Positions 1 through 10,100 are shown, counted from the stretch's first letter. The stretch: 55,016 nucleotides of DNA from Betaproteobacteria bacterium (GCA_024641855.1 JAHECG010000012.1:1-55016), one strand, 5' to 3'. Program-made: numbers and translations. The notes: generated from the letters alone by a model not told the origin.

Positions 1-1493
1 GCGATGGCGATGCGTTGACGCTGCCCGCCGGAAAGTTTAACGCCATTTTCGCCGACCATGGTTTGCAATCCTTGCGGCATGTCACGAATAAACTCCATGG
101 CGTGCGCCGCCTCCGCCGCCGCCAAAATTTCTTCACTGCTGGCTTGCGCCTTGCGACCATAGGCGATATTGGCTGCGATGGTGTCGTTGAACAGCACTAC
201 GTCTTGGCTGACAAAGGCGATGTTGTCGCGCAGTCTCGCGAGCTTGATGTCCATCAAATTATGCCCATCAAGCAGAATCGCGCCCTGCGTGGGGTGGTAA
301 AAGCGCGGGATGAGATTGACCAGCGAAGTCTTGCCGCTCCCGGATTGACCCACCAGCGCCACCGATTCGCCTGGGGCTATGGTTAGCGACAAGTCTTGTA
401 GCGCAGGTCGGCCATCCGACTCATATTGCAAAGTCACATTGCACAATTCAATGCGACCGCTGGCGTGGGCCAGTTCAATGTGCCCTTGATCCATTTCCGA
501 GTCGTGATCTAATAACTCGAACACCACTTCGGCAGCAGCCAAGCCGCGCTGTAGCGCTTCGTTGATGCTGGTGAGACGCTTGATCGGTGCGAGCAGCATG
601 AGCATCGCGGTAATGAAGGATACAAAACCGCCTACCGTGATGAGGTTGCCCGATGATTCCAAGGTGGCAAAGTAGATGATGGATGCCAAAGCGATGGCAG
701 CGATACCTTGTACCAACGGAACATGTAGCGAGGCGGCGACGTTTTGCTTGATGCTAAAACGGCGCAAGCGGTTGTTGGCTTCATCGAAGCGCCGCGCTTC
801 ATAGGCTTCGCCACCAAACACTTTTACGACTTTATGACCGGTCAACGCTTCTTCGAGCACATGCGTGACATCTCCCATGGCATGTTGCGAACTATGGCTC
901 ATTTGACGCAGGCGTTTGCTGAATATGCGCACCGTTAGCGCGACCAGCGGCGTGACGACTAGTGCAATCAGGCTCAATTTCCAATTCAGATAAAACATCC
1001 ATCCGAGCAAACCCACAACGGTGAAGCTATCTCGCACCAACACGGTAACAACGTTGGTGCCAGCGGCGGTAACTTGAGTGACATTGAATGCAATATTGGC
1101 GATCACGGCGCCGGAAGAAACGTTGTCGTAATACGGTGTGGGCAGGCTGATTAGCTTGTGAAACATTTGATTGCGCAAATCCATGACGAGTTTGGTGGCG
1201 ACCCAGTTCGTGGCATAACTGCTGGCAAAGGTGAAAGTACCGCGCACCAAGAACAATAAAATGAGCAGCAGCGGAATTAAATTGATCAAATGCCGGTCGC
1301 GATTCACGAAGCTGCCATCCAGCATTGGTTTGAGCAGGGCGGGTAGTGCGGGTTCGGTGGCCGCTACCACGATGGTGCAGAAAATGGATGCAGCAAACAT
1401 GCGCCAATACGGCAACACATAGCGTAGCAGGCGCAAATAAAGATCTTTGCTGCTCATTCGAGAGGCGACTTTACTATCCTGCGGACTATCCAT
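1..1493 (-). CDS. msbA: Lipid A export ABC transporter MsbA, 5' part (truncated by window edge)
   Basis: An inner-membrane half-transporter that flips lipid A-core across the membrane using ATP. The frame is open from an ATG at 1493 to the left edge, giving 497 residues of a family usually about 580 long. The N-terminal half is a hydrophobic transmembrane domain. The nucleotide-binding domain follows, with Walker A GQSGSGKT at about residues 382-389 and the ABC signature LSGGQ at about 487-491. Walker B and the H-loop lie outside the window. A GGAAG about 9 nt upstream can serve as ribosome binding site. It is transcribed away from the tRNA/tuf operon. The exporter fold is certain; MsbA rather than another lipid or peptide exporter is inferred from overall similarity. 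Confidence 0.88.
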   Translation of the reverse strand, partial: MDSPQDSKVASRMSSKDLYLRLLRYVLPYWRMFAASIFCTIVVAATEPALPALLKPMLDGSFVNRDRHLINLIPLLLILLFLVRGTFTFASSYATNWVATKLVMDLRNQMFHKLISLPTPYYDNVSSGAVIANIAFNVTQVTAAGTNVVTVLVRDSFTVVGLLGWMFYLNWKLSLIALVVTPLVALTVRIFSKRLRQMSHSSQHAMGDVTHVLEEALTGHKVVKVFGGEAYEARRFDEANNRLRRFSIKQNVAASLHVPLVQGIAAIALASIIYFATLESSGNLITVGGFVSFITAMLMLLAPIKRLTSINEALQRGLAAAEVVFELLDHDSEMDQGHIELAHASGRIELCNVTLQYESDGRPALQDLSLTIAPGESVALVGQSGSGKTSLVNLIPRFYHPTQGAILLDGHNLMDIKLARLRDNIAFVSQDVVLFNDTIAANIAYGRKAQASSEEILAAAEAAHAMEFIRDMPQGLQTMVGENGVKLSGGQRQRIAI

Positions 1494-1672
1494 TTCGGCG
1501 CACTTCCATTTGATTGTGCAAGGAAAACTTCGAATTATACGCGATATCGCCCGCCCCTCGGTTTGCACGGTTTTACCTTAATCTGGAAGATTAAGCGATC
1601 CATCAGAAAGCCGGTATGGAGCCATCCCGGAGGGCGGGAATCACGATATTTACTATGCTTTCAACTATGTAT
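1494..1672. other. Spacer between msbA and the tRNA operon promoter
   Basis: Non-coding divergent spacer. It holds a small hairpin at 1577-1595 (CTTAATCT/AGATTAAG, 3-nt loop) without a T-run, and a short CCCG/CGGG stem near 1626-1638. No gene was recognised. It must carry the msbA promoter, but I could not place one confidently. Confidence 0.5.
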
Positions 1673-1701
1673 TTGACACTTTTGCAGCGGAACTGCATAA
1701 T
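1673..1701 (+). promoter_or_regulatory. Sigma70 promoter of the tRNA-Tyr/Gly/Thr-tuf operon
   Basis: A perfect -35 TTGACA (1673-1678), a 17-nt spacer and a -10 CATAAT (1696-1701) sit 13 nt upstream of tRNA-Tyr. This fits a strong stable-RNA promoter driving the three tRNAs and probably tuf. The predicted start lies only a few bases before the tRNA. Confidence 0.85.
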
Positions 1702-1714
1702 TAACGGTTTCGCT

Positions 1715-1800
1715 GGAGGGGTGCCCGAGTGGCTAAAGGGGGCAGACTGTAAATCTGTTGGCTTACGCCTACGCTGGTTCGAATCCAGCCTCCTCCACCA
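1715..1800 (+). tRNA. tRNA-Tyr (anticodon GTA)
   Basis: The acceptor GGAGGGG pairs with CTCCTCC. The anticodon loop CTGTAAA carries GTA at 1749-1751. A long type II variable arm and a GCTGG-TTCGAAT-CCAGC T-arm follow, and the 3' CCA is encoded. First gene of the tRNA-tuf cluster. Confidence 0.97.
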
Positions 1801-1851
1801 AGATTTAGGCCTTGGCATGCAGTAACAGGATGGCGCCGGCCATAGCAGTAC

Positions 1852-1925
1852 GCGGGTGTAGCTTAATGGTAGAGCTGAAGCCTTCCAAGCTTAAGACGAG
1901 GGTTCGATTCCCTTCACCCGCTCCA
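1852..1925 (+). tRNA. tRNA-Gly (anticodon TCC)
   Basis: The acceptor GCGGGTG pairs with CACCCGC, with discriminator T and encoded CCA. The loop CTTCCAA gives anticodon TCC at 1884-1886. It lies 51 nt after tRNA-Tyr in the same direction. Confidence 0.97.
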
Positions 1926-1960
1926 GAAATTTAGGGTGTGTGGGATTTTTATAGAGTTTT

Positions 1961-2035
<75 letters not shown>

Positions 2036-2077
2036 AGGCATTATTATTTTAACTTATTGATAAATAAGGATTAAGGA

Positions 2078-3279
2078 TACGATCATGGCAAAAGGCAAAT
2101 TTGAGCGCACCAAGCCGCATGTGAACGTAGGGACGATTGGTCATGTGGACCATGGTAAGACGACGCTAACGGCGGCGATCACGACCATCTTGTCGAAGAA
2201 ATTTGGCGGCGAAGCCAAAGCCTACGACCAGATCGACTCCGCACCGGAAGAAAAGGCGCGCGGCATTACGATTAACACCGCGCACGTGGAATATGAGACG
2301 GAAGCCCGTCACTACGCCCACGTTGACTGCCCGGGCCATGCTGACTACATCAAGAACATGATTACCGGTGCTGCGCAGATGGACGGCGCCATCCTGGTGG
2401 TATCCTCCGCTGACGGCCCAATGCCGCAAACGCGTGAACACATCCTGCTGGCGCGCCAAGTGGGCGTGCCTTACATCATCGTTTACATGAACAAAGCGGA
2501 CATGGTGGACGATGCTGAGCTGCTGGAACTGGTTGAAATGGAAGTGCGCGAGCTGCTCTCCAAATACGACTTTCCTGGCGACGACACCCCGATTATTGTG
2601 GGTTCCGCACTGAAAGCCCTGGAAGGCGACCAGTCCGACATCGGCGAGCCATCCATTCACAAATTAGCAGCTGCATTAGATAGCTACATCCCTGAGCCAA
2701 AGCGCGCAGTTGATGGTGCCTTCCTGATGCCAGTAGAAGACGTATTCTCCATCTCCGGTCGCGGCACTGTCGTAACCGGTCGTATCGAGCGCGGCATTGT
2801 AAAAGTTGGCGACGAAATTGAAATCGTTGGCCTGAAGGCAACGGTTAAAACCACCTGCACCGGCGTTGAGATGTTCCGCAAATTGCTGGATCAAGGTCAG
2901 GCTGGCGACAACGTTGGCGTATTGCTGCGCGGCACCAAGCGTGAAGACGTGGAACGTGGTCAAGTCTTGGCTAAGCCAGGCTCGATCAACCCACACACCA
3001 AGTTCACCGCAGAAATCTACGTGTTGAGCAAAGAAGAGGGCGGACGTCATACCCCGTTCTTCAACGGCTACCGTCCCCAGTTCTACTTCCGTACCACCGA
3101 CGTAACCGGTTCGGTTGAGTTGCCTGCGGGTACTGAAATGGTGATGCCGGGTGACAACGTATCGATCACGGTTTCGCTGATTCAGCCGATCGCGATGGAA
3201 GAAGGTTTGCGCTTTGCAATTCGCGAAGGTGGCCGTACTGTTGGCGCCGGCGTGGTCGCAAAGATCGTTGAGTAAAGGG
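2078..3279 (+). repeat. 1.2-kb duplicated tuf block, copy 1
   Basis: The stretch from 7 nt before the tuf ATG to 4 nt after its stop also occurs at 18844-20045. I saw no difference in the lines compared. Flanks diverge immediately on both sides, which marks the edges of a gene-conversion tract. Confidence 0.9.
2085..3275 (+). CDS. tuf: Elongation factor Tu, copy 1
   Basis: Delivers aminoacyl-tRNA to the ribosomal A site as a ternary complex with GTP. It has 396 residues against 394 in E. coli. The G1 loop GHVDHGKT is at 19-26, followed by DCPGH and NKAD guanine-nucleotide motifs and the two beta-barrel domains. An AAGGA about 5 nt before the ATG supports the start. It is preceded by three tRNAs and followed by tRNA-Trp, so the transcript needs tRNA processing. 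The gene is identical, base for base as far as I compared, to the second copy at 18851, which implies ongoing gene conversion. Confidence 0.99.
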   Translation: MAKGKFERTKPHVNVGTIGHVDHGKTTLTAAITTILSKKFGGEAKAYDQIDSAPEEKARGITINTAHVEYETEARHYAHVDCPGHADYIKNMITGAAQMDGAILVVSSADGPMPQTREHILLARQVGVPYIIVYMNKADMVDDAELLELVEMEVRELLSKYDFPGDDTPIIVGSALKALEGDQSDIGEPSIHKLAAALDSYIPEPKRAVDGAFLMPVEDVFSISGRGTVVTGRIERGIVKVGDEIEIVGLKATVKTTCTGVEMFRKLLDQGQAGDNVGVLLRGTKREDVERGQVLAKPGSINPHTKFTAEIYVLSKEEGGRHTPFFNGYRPQFYFRTTDVTGSVELPAGTEMVMPGDNVSITVSLIQPIAMEEGLRFAIREGGRTVGAGVVAKIVE

Positions 3280-3291
3280 ATAACCAGTTAT

Positions 3292-3367
3292 AGGTCAGTA
3301 GCTCAATTGGCAGAGCGTCGGTCTCCAAAACCGAAGGTTGGGGGTTCGAGGCCCTCCTGGCCTGCCA
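3292..3367 (+). tRNA. tRNA-Trp (anticodon CCA)
   Basis: The acceptor AGGTCAG pairs with CTGGCCT, with discriminator G and encoded CCA. The loop CTCCAAA gives anticodon CCA at 3325-3327. It sits between tuf and secE, a conserved proteobacterial position, 16 nt after the tuf stop. Confidence 0.97.
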
Positions 3368-3427
3368 GATTTATCGCGGTGTGCGGTGCTGGTGGGCGTA
3401 TAAAAAAGATAGAGATACAGAGAACAC

Positions 3428-3775
3428 ATGGCCGATAAAATTAAACTGATGGTTGCAATCCTGTTGTTGGTTGCGGGGCTGGCGGGTTTCTATGTGCTAG
3501 GGGATAAACCTTTAGTGCTGCGTATCCTGATGGTCTTGGGCGGGGTGATTGCTGCGGGCGTAGTCGCGGGGTTGACTCAGTCTGGCCGAGGCTTCATGAA
3601 ATTTGCCAAGGAATCGGTGGATGAAGCTAAGCGTGTTGTCTGGCCTACGCGCAAAGAAGCGATGCAAACGACCGGTATCGTGTTTGTGTTCGTCGTATTG
3701 ATGGCTTTGTTTATTTTTGGTGTCGATAGCTTGCTGGCCACCATTGTTAGAACGCTCACGAGTCGGGGTGCATGA
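3428..3775 (+). CDS. secE: Preprotein translocase subunit SecE
   Basis: A small inner-membrane subunit that clamps SecY in the SecYEG channel. It has 115 residues (E. coli 127). It shows the three-segment form: two hydrophobic segments near residues 6-25 and 32-50, a conserved amphipathic stretch with VVWPTRKEA, and a C-terminal membrane segment near 80-103. The stop TGA overlaps the nusG start, giving translational coupling. It lies 60 nt after tRNA-Trp and precedes nusG as in most bacteria. Confidence 0.97.
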   Translation: MADKIKLMVAILLLVAGLAGFYVLGDKPLVLRILMVLGGVIAAGVVAGLTQSGRGFMKFAKESVDEAKRVVWPTRKEAMQTTGIVFVFVVLMALFIFGVDSLLATIVRTLTSRGA

Positions 3776-4308
3776 TGACCAAGCGTTGGTACGTAGTGCA
3801 TACCTATTCCGGCTTCGAGAAAAGCGTGCAGCGCACCCTGGATGATCGTATCAAGCGCGCGCATTTGGAAGATAAATTCGGGCAGATCTTGGTGCCGGTG
3901 GAAGAAGTGGTTGAAATGAAGTCTGGTCAAAAAGCGATCAGCGAACGCAAATTCTTCCCTGGCTATGTGCTGGTTGAGATGGATATGAACGAGGAAACCT
4001 GGCACTTGGTTAAGGATGTGCCCAAGGTGACTGGTTTCATCGGGGGGTCGGCAGCGAAGCCAACGCCGATCACCGAAAAAGAAGTGCAGTCCTTGATGCA
4101 GCAAATTCAGGAAGGCGTAGAAAAGCCGAAACCGAAAGTGCTGTTCGAGGTGGGCGAGTCGGTGCGCGTTACCGAGGGCCCGTTTACCGATTTCCATGGC
4201 AATGTGGAAGAGGTTAACTACGACAAGAGCAAATTGCGCGTGTCGGTATTGATTTTCGGTCGGGCGACGCCGGTGGAGTTGGACTTCGGTCAAGTCGAGA
4301 AGTCATAA
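3775..4308 (+). CDS. nusG: Transcription termination/antitermination factor NusG
   Basis: Binds RNA polymerase, reduces pausing, and links it to Rho or to ribosomal protein S10. It has 177 residues from this start (E. coli 181). The N-terminal NGN domain starts [10 protein letters not shown]. The C-terminal KOW domain has [13 protein letters not shown]. Two tandem ATGs exist at 3772 and 3775. The GGGG at 3765-3768 is better spaced for the second, and family members start at this position. The first ATG would overlap the secE stop by 4 nt. It is co-transcribed with secE and followed by a 195-nt spacer before rplK. Confidence 0.97.
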   Translation: MTKRWYVVHTYSGFEKSVQRTLDDRIKRAHLEDKFGQILVPVEEVVEMKSGQKAISERKFFPGYVLVEMDMNEETWHLVKDVPKVTGFIGGSAAKPTPITEKEVQSLMQQIQEGVEKPKPKVLFEVGESVRVTEGPFTDFHGNVEEVNYDKSKLRVSVLIFGRATPVELDFGQVEKS

Positions 4309-4314
4309 GATGTA

Positions 4315-4374
4315 ACTCGCGAAGCGAGTCTAAGTCCCTCTCTCCCGCAGGCGGGAGAGAGATAGGAGAGAGGG
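4315..4374 (+). repeat. Hairpin-rich spacer element between nusG and rplK
   Basis: Two inverted repeats sit in the 195-nt nusG-rplK spacer. ACTCGC/GCGAGT (4315-4329) is followed by a perfect 11-bp stem CTCTCTCCCGC/GCGGGAGAGAG with a 2-nt loop (4338-4361). A second GAGAGAGGG copy (4366-4374) could pair instead with 4336-4344, giving two exclusive folds. There is no T-run, so it is not a clear terminator. It resembles REP-like dispersed palindromes. A role as an rplK leader or L1-binding site is possible but unproven. Confidence 0.55.
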
Positions 4375-4503
4375 CAACATTTTGATTTTAGGCGAGCCGG
4401 GAGCCTTAAAACGCCGGTAAGAGGAGCGTTAGTAGAACCCGCCGAGTAACAACGAAACGGCAACGAACGCGCGCTACCACTCATTTGAAATTAGGAGCCA
4501 TTC

Positions 4504-4932
4504 ATGGCAAAGAAAATCGTTGGCTACGTAAAGCTGCAAGTACCCGCAGGTAAGGCTAATCCTAGCCCCCCAATCGGCCCAGCGCTCGGTCAGCGCGGCC
4601 TCAACATCATGGAATTCTGTAAGGCCTTCAATGCCCAAACGCAGGGCGTGGAGCCAGGTCTGCCGATTCCCGTAGTGATTACCGCCTACGCAGATAAGAG
4701 CTTCACCTTCATTATGAAGACACCGCCTACCACGGTGCTCATCAAGAAGGCGCTCAAGCTCGACAAAGGCAGCCCAAAGCCACATTTGGATAAAGTGGGC
4801 AAGCTTACGCGCCAGCAAGCGGAAGACATTGCAAAAATCAAAATGCCTGACCTCACCGCTGGTGATATGGATGCGGCAGTACGCACAGTTGCAGGCAGCG
4901 CCCGCAGCATGGGCGTGGTAATGGAGGGTTAA
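4504..4932 (+). CDS. rplK: 50S ribosomal protein L11
   Basis: Binds the GTPase-associated region of 23S rRNA with L10 and takes part in the EF-G, EF-Tu and RelA response. It has 142 residues, the same as E. coli. The N-terminal domain carries the proline-rich [13 protein letters not shown] segment, and the C-terminal rRNA-binding domain ends in a glycine-rich turn (GSARSMG). AGGAG at 4493-4497 lies 6 nt before the ATG. rplA follows after 2 nt, so the two are surely one operon. Confidence 0.98.
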   Translation: MAKKIVGYVKLQVPAGKANPSPPIGPALGQRGLNIMEFCKAFNAQTQGVEPGLPIPVVITAYADKSFTFIMKTPPTTVLIKKALKLDKGSPKPHLDKVGKLTRQQAEDIAKIKMPDLTAGDMDAAVRTVAGSARSMGVVMEG

Positions 4933-4934
4933 TC

Positions 4935-5627
4935 ATGGCGATCTCGAAACGTTTAAAAGCATTATTGGGTAAAGTCGATCGCAATAAGAACTATGCGTTG
5001 GACGATGCGTTGAAGCTGGTGAAAGAAACCGCAAGCGCGAAGTTCAACGAGTCTGTCGATGTCGCCATTAACTTGGGTGTGGATGCACGTAAATCCGATC
5101 AACTCGTGCGTGGCTCCATCGTGTTGCCAAAAGGTACGGGCAAGACGGTGCGGATTGCTGTGTTTGCACAGGGTGCGGCTGCTGAAGCCGCCAAAGCCGC
5201 CGGTGCGGATATCGTGGGATTTGACGATCTTGCGGCACAAGTTAAAGCGGGCAATATGGATTTTGACGTAGCGATTGCGACTCCGGATGCGATGAAAGTG
5301 GTCGGCCAATTGGGTCAAATTTTGGGCCCACGCGGTTTGATGCCTAACCCAAAGGTCGGCACTGTGACTCCGAACGTGGCGCAAGCCGTGGCGAATGCCA
5401 AAGCCGGTCAGGTGCAGTACCGCACCGACAAGGCGGGTATTGTGCAGTGCACCATTGGCCGCGCTTCTTTCGCCGTAGAAGATTTGAAAACCAATATGTT
5501 GGCCCTGGTTGAAGCGCTGAACAAAGCGAAACCTGCTGCCTCTAAAGGCGTGTATTTAAGAAAAGTGTCCGTCTCCAGCACCATGGGAGTCGGTGTGAGG
5601 GTTGATCAAGGCTCGCTGGCTGGCTAA
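4935..5627 (+). CDS. rplA: 50S ribosomal protein L1
   Basis: Forms the mobile L1 stalk at the tRNA exit site. In many bacteria it also represses its own operon by binding the rplK leader. It has 230 residues (E. coli 234), with the signature [15 protein letters not shown] near residues 130-145. GGAGGG at 4923-4928, inside the end of rplK, is 6 nt before the ATG, which suggests coupled translation. It is followed by the long leader of rplJ. Confidence 0.98.
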   Translation: MAISKRLKALLGKVDRNKNYALDDALKLVKETASAKFNESVDVAINLGVDARKSDQLVRGSIVLPKGTGKTVRIAVFAQGAAAEAAKAAGADIVGFDDLAAQVKAGNMDFDVAIATPDAMKVVGQLGQILGPRGLMPNPKVGTVTPNVAQAVANAKAGQVQYRTDKAGIVQCTIGRASFAVEDLKTNMLALVEALNKAKPAASKGVYLRKVSVSSTMGVGVRVDQGSLAG

Positions 5628-5674
5628 TTTAGCTGTGCTGCATGCTTTGAAAGTAAGAACTTTGGTCCTGGTCA

Positions 5675-5774
5675 CTTAACTGACTGCCACATCTCCGGCG
5701 GTTACCGAGCGCAACTCTGGTAACCGACGGGGATGGGCAGTTAAGTTGGGTGACGGGGGTTATCAAAGACCGTC
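5675..5774 (+). promoter_or_regulatory. L10-type ribosomal protein leader upstream of rplJ
   Basis: A compact RNA fold sits in the 418-nt rplA-rplJ spacer. CTTAA (5675-5679) pairs with TTAAG (5741-5745). CTGCC-a-CATC (5684-5693) pairs with GATGGGCAG (5732-5740). A perfect 8-bp hairpin CGGTTACC/GGTAACCG (5699-5706/5719-5726) sits inside. A further GACGG/CCGTC stem follows at 5752-5774. L10 with L7/L12 binds such a bulged stem in the rplJ leader of other bacteria to repress translation. The structure is seen; the ligand is inferred from position. Confidence 0.75.
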
Positions 5775-5790
5775 GGGGTGGAGCTGTTAG

Positions 5791-5916
5791 GTGAGAGGCG
5801 ATAGGGGTGAGGCGTAAGCTGAGCCGCGAAGCCGGATCCCAAGGGCAAAACTTAATTAGGTTGAAAGTCTGGTGTGTCGTGCGGTGTGGGGTTTCTCCTC
5901 ACGCCTATCACCTCAC
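5791..5916 (+). repeat. Imperfect long inverted repeat between the L10 leader and rplJ
   Basis: A GTGAGG/GATAGG-rich arm at 5791-5814 is matched in reverse complement by 5895-5916 (about 80% by eye), with about 80 nt of unrelated sequence between. It separates the leader fold from the rplJ start and makes the leader unusually long. It looks like a small dispersed repeat or MITE-like insertion, and I see no coding potential. The remainder up to 6034 shows nothing I recognise. Confidence 0.5.
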
Positions 5917-6045
5917 CCCTCACTGCCAACCGCCCAACGCAGATGGCGTATCCGAAGACAGGACGACAGTTTTAAAGCCGTTCTCCTGCCGACAGGTCGC
6001 CGACTCGCAGCCGAGTTTTGGCTGCATTCGACGTAAGGAGGTACC

Positions 6046-6573
6046 GTGGGTCTCAATCTAGAGAAGAAGCAAGAAGTCGTGGCCGAAGTGAGTGCGCAAT
6101 TGGCACAAGCGCAAGCCATTATTCTTGCGGATTACCGCGGCCTGGAAGCGGTTGATATGACGGTTTTGCGTGCGAAAGCGCGTAATTCCGGCGTGTATTT
6201 CCGTGTGCTAAAAAACACTCTGGTGCGGCGCGCTGTTGCGGACACCCCATTTGCTCCGCTTGCGGAACAGATGATTGGTCCGCTGGCGTTTGCAATTTCC
6301 GCTGACCCGGTAGCTGCTGCAAAAGTACTCAATGACTTTGCTAAAGGCAATGAACATTTCGTGATCAAAGGCGGTGCCATGCCCAATGTGGTAATGGGAC
6401 CGAAAGAGGTAGGTAGCTTAGCTAATCTGCCTTCGCGTGATGAATTGCTGGCCAAACTCATGGGTACCATGCAAGCGCCGGTCACGAAATTCGTGCAAAC
6501 GCTTAATGAAGTGCCAAGCCGGTTTGTTCGCACGCTTGCCGCAGTCCGCGACAAGCAAGAACAGGCTGCTTAA
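6046..6573 (+). CDS. rplJ: 50S ribosomal protein L10
   Basis: Anchors the L7/L12 dimers to the ribosomal stalk and acts as autogenous repressor of rplJL in other bacteria. It has 175 residues (E. coli 165). The N-terminal rRNA-binding domain has [11 protein letters not shown] near residues 53-63, and an alpha-helical C-terminus holds L7/L12. The start is GTG at 6046, fixed by a perfect AAGGAGG at 6035-6041. It is preceded by a structured leader and followed by rplL after 33 nt. Confidence 0.98.
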   Translation: MGLNLEKKQEVVAEVSAQLAQAQAIILADYRGLEAVDMTVLRAKARNSGVYFRVLKNTLVRRAVADTPFAPLAEQMIGPLAFAISADPVAAAKVLNDFAKGNEHFVIKGGAMPNVVMGPKEVGSLANLPSRDELLAKLMGTMQAPVTKFVQTLNEVPSRFVRTLAAVRDKQEQAA

Positions 6574-6606
6574 ACCAACCGATTCGGAAATTTTTAGGAG
6601 AACAAA

Positions 6607-6987
6607 ATGGCTTTATCTAAAGCAGACGTATTGGACGCGATTGGTAGCATGAGCGTTCTTGAGCTGTCCGAGCTCATTAAAGAAATGGAAGAGAAATTTG
6701 GTGTATCCGCTGCCGCTGCTGTGGCTGTGGCTGCGGCTCCTGCTGCTGGCGGCGGTTCCGCTGCCGCTGAAGAGCAAACCGAATTCACCGTGATGTTGAC
6801 CTCCGCTGGCGAGAAGAAAGTGGAAGTCATCAAAGTCGTGCGTGCGATTACCGGTCTGGGCTTGAAAGAAGCTAAAGACCTGGTTGATGGCGCTCCGAAA
6901 GCGGTTAAAGAAGGCGTTTCCAAAGCGGATGCTGCTGCAATTGCTAAGCAATTGACGGACGCTGGCGCGACTTGCGAAACCAAGTAA
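6607..6987 (+). CDS. rplL: 50S ribosomal protein L7/L12
   Basis: The multi-copy stalk protein that recruits translational GTPases. It has 126 residues (E. coli 121). An N-terminal dimerisation helix is followed by an Ala/Gly-rich hinge at about residues 35-56. The globular C-terminal domain carries the factor-contact helix [17 protein letters not shown] at 6596-6600 is 6 nt before the ATG. A hairpin with a weak T-run follows before rpoB, so rplL is probably expressed above the polymerase genes. Confidence 0.98.
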   Translation: MALSKADVLDAIGSMSVLELSELIKEMEEKFGVSAAAAVAVAAAPAAGGGSAAAEEQTEFTVMLTSAGEKKVEVIKVVRAITGLGLKEAKDLVDGAPKAVKEGVSKADAAAIAKQLTDAGATCETK

Positions 6988-7005
6988 GTCGTTAGTAATA
7001 CGGTG

Positions 7006-7036
7006 GGCTGGTGGCCATAAAAAGCCCCCAGCCTTT
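7006..7036 (+). terminator. Attenuator-like hairpin between rplL and rpoB
   Basis: GGCTGG-t-GGC (7006-7015) pairs with GCC-c-CCAGCC (7024-7033), with one mismatch, and is followed by TTT. The weak T tract suggests partial termination, matching the known rplL-rpoB attenuator position of enterobacteria. The rest of the 190-nt spacer shows only the rpoB ribosome binding site. Confidence 0.6.
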
Positions 7037-7177
7037 CCCGCTTTATGGAACCGTTTTGAAATAGAGCTGAACGAAGGCCAACAATTGAAAGATCAATCCG
7101 CGATGCGTGTGTCTTTCGGTGGTTGTCTTTAATTATTACCAGATGTCTTACGCCCGATTCCTGTCACCGGAGATGCT

Positions 7178-10100
7178 ATGACCTATTCTTTCGCCGAGAA
7201 GAAACGAATCCGCAAAAGCTTTGCTAAACGTGCAAGCGTTTTGCAAGTGCCTTATTTGCTGACCACTCAGCTCGACTCCTATCGCGCGTTTTTACAAGCC
7301 GATGCGCAACCTAATGAGCGCAAGCCGGAAGGCTTGCAAGCCGCATTCCTGTCGATTTTTCCGATTTCTTCGCATTCCGGCAATGCGCGTTTGGAGTACG
7401 TGAGCTTTAAATTAGGCGAACCTCCGTTCGATGTGACCGAGTGCCAACAGCGTGGTTTAACTTATGCTGCGCCGCTGCGTGTCAAAGTGCGTTTGGTGAT
7501 CATGGATCGCGAAGCCTCCAAACCAACCATCAAAGAAGCGAAAGAACAAGAAGTGTATATGGGCGAAATTCCGCTCATGACCGATAACGGTTCGTTTGTG
7601 ATTAACGGTACCGAGCGTGTGATCGTTTCCCAGTTGCATCGTAGCCCTGGCGTGTTCTTCGAACATGATCGCGGTAAGACGCATTCCTCCGGGAAATTGT
7701 TATTCTCTGGTCGGATCATTCCTTACCGTGGTTCTTGGCTCGATTTCGAATTTGATCCGAAAGACTACCTCTATTTCCGTATCGATCGTCGCCGCAAAAT
7801 GCCGGCAACGATTTTGCTCAAGGCTTTGGGCTATACGATGGAACAGATTCTGCAAATGTTCTTCCATTTCGACACCTTCCATGTCGGCAAAAAAGGCATT
7901 GAGTTCGAATTGCAGCCCGAGCGTTTGCGCGGTGAAGTCGCGCGGTTCGACTTCGTGCACAAAGGTAAGGTCATTGTCCCCAAGGACAAGCGCATTACCG
8001 TTAAATACATTCGCGAGATTGAAGCGGCTGGCTTGAAGAAGTTAGTTGTGCCGGAAGACTTCGTGCTGGGCCGTATTGTGGCGGCCAATATCGTAGACAA
8101 AAACACTGGCGAGATCATCGCAAATGCGAATGATGAAATTACCGAAGAGTTATTGCAAAAGTTGATGGAGGCCGGTGTCGGTACGATCCAGACGCTGTAT
8201 ACCAATGACTTGGATCAAGGCGCCTATATTTCACAAACCCTGCGCATCGACGAAACGCTCGACATGTTGCAGGCGAAAGTGGCGATCTATCGCATGATGC
8301 GTCCCGGCGAACCGCCGACGGAAGATGCGGTCGTGGCATTGTTTAATCGCTTGTTCTTCGCCGAAGAAAGTTATGATTTATCCAAAGTTGGTCGGATGAA
8401 ATTTAACCGCCGTATTGGAAATGATGAATTGGTTGGCGCGGCAACCTTATCGCCAGAAGATATTGTGCATGTAATGCGCATTTTGGTTGAGTTGCGTAAT
8501 GGGCGTGGTGAAATTGACGATATCGATCACCTGGGTAATCGTCGCGTGCGTTCCGTGGGCGAATTGGCGGAGAATCAATTCCGTGCTGGCTTAGTCCGTG
8601 TGGAACGCGCAGTTAAAGAGCGCTTGGGTCAAGCCGAATCGGATAATTTGATGCCGCATGATTTGATCAACGCCAAGCCAGTCTCGGGCGCGATCAAAGA
8701 GTTTTTCGGTTCCTCGCAATTGTCGCAGTTTATGGATCAAACCAATCCGCTGTCGGAAATCACCCACAAGCGCCGCGTATCGGCCTTGGGGCCAGGTGGT
8801 TTGACGCGGGAGCGTGCCGGCTTTGAAGTGCGCGACGTGCATCCGACACACTATGGTCGTGTATGCCCAATCGAAACCCCGGAAGGCCCGAACATCGGTT
8901 TGATTAACTCGTTGGCGCTGTATGCCAAAACCAATGAATATGGTTTTCTGGAAACGCCGTATCGCAAAGTAATCAACGGTAAGGTGTCGGAAGAGATTGA
9001 GTATTTGTCGGCGATCGAAGAAGGCAAGTACGTCATTGCTCAGGCCAATGCCGAATTGGATAAGAGTGGCAAATTCAAGGAAGAATTCGTTTCTTGCCGC
9101 CAAAACAACGAATTTGCGCTCGCGCCACGCGAAAAAGTCGAATTAATGGACGTTGCGCCTGCGCAGGTGGTTTCGGTTGCTGCATCGTTGATCCCGTTCT
9201 TGGAGCACGACGACGCAAACCGCGCCTTGATGGGTTCCAACATGCAACGCCAAGCGGTACCGTGCTTGCGCCCGGAAAAATCTGTGGTCGGTACCGGTAT
9301 TGAACGTACGGCTGCTATCGATTCCGGTACGGTGGTCTTTGCGAAACGTGGCGGTATTGTCGATTACGTGGATGCTTCGCGGGTCGTGGTGCGCGTCAAT
9401 GACGAAGAGACTGCTGCGGGTGAAGTTGGTGTGGATATTTATACCCTGACTAAATTTACGCGCTCTAACCAGAACACCAATATCAATCAGCGTCCGATCG
9501 TGAAGATTGGTGACGTGATTGCGCGTCGCGATGTGATCGCTGATGGTGCTTCGACCGATATGGGTGAGTTGGCTTTGGGGCAGAACATGATGGTCGCGTT
9601 CATGCCTTGGAACGGTTACAACTTCGAGGACTCGATTCTGATCTCCGAGCGCATGGTCGAGCAAGATCGCTACACCTCGATCCATATCGAAGAATTGACG
9701 ATTGTTGCGCGCGATACCAAGCTCGGACCTGAAGAAATTACGCGCGATATTCCTAACTTGTCAGAGCGTATGGCAGGTCGTCTGGATGAGTGCGGCATTG
9801 TTTATATCGGCGCTGAAGTTGAGGCCGGTGACGTGCTGGTCGGTAAAGTGACGCCAAAAGGCGAAACGCAACTGACGCCGGAAGAAAAATTGCTGCGTGC
9901 GATTTTCGGTGAGAAAGCCTCCGATGTGAAAGATACCGGTCTGCGCGTGCCATCCGGCATGGCGGGTACGGTCATCGACGTGCAAGTGTTTACGCGCGAA
10001 GGTATTGAGCGTGATAAACGCGCTGCGCAAATTATTGATGACATGCTCAGCGGCTTTAAGAAAGACTTGGCTGACCGCATGCGTATCGTGGAAGAAGATG

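Noticed and set aside
1577-1595. Hairpin CTTAATCT/AGATTAAG upstream of the tRNA operon as an msbA terminator
   Set aside because: It lies upstream, not downstream, of msbA and has no T-run; function unclear.
1603-1825. Short frames on both strands over tRNA-Tyr
   Set aside because: They are translations of a tRNA gene. Fragments of this kind are common false proteins in databases.
3577-4293. 238-codon minus-strand frame across secE and nusG
   Set aside because: Antisense to two certain genes in coupled frames; the translation matches nothing recognisable.
5807-6061. 84-codon plus-strand frame in the rplA-rplJ spacer
   Set aside because: It covers the inverted repeat and runs into rplJ in another frame; no ribosome binding site and no coding pattern.
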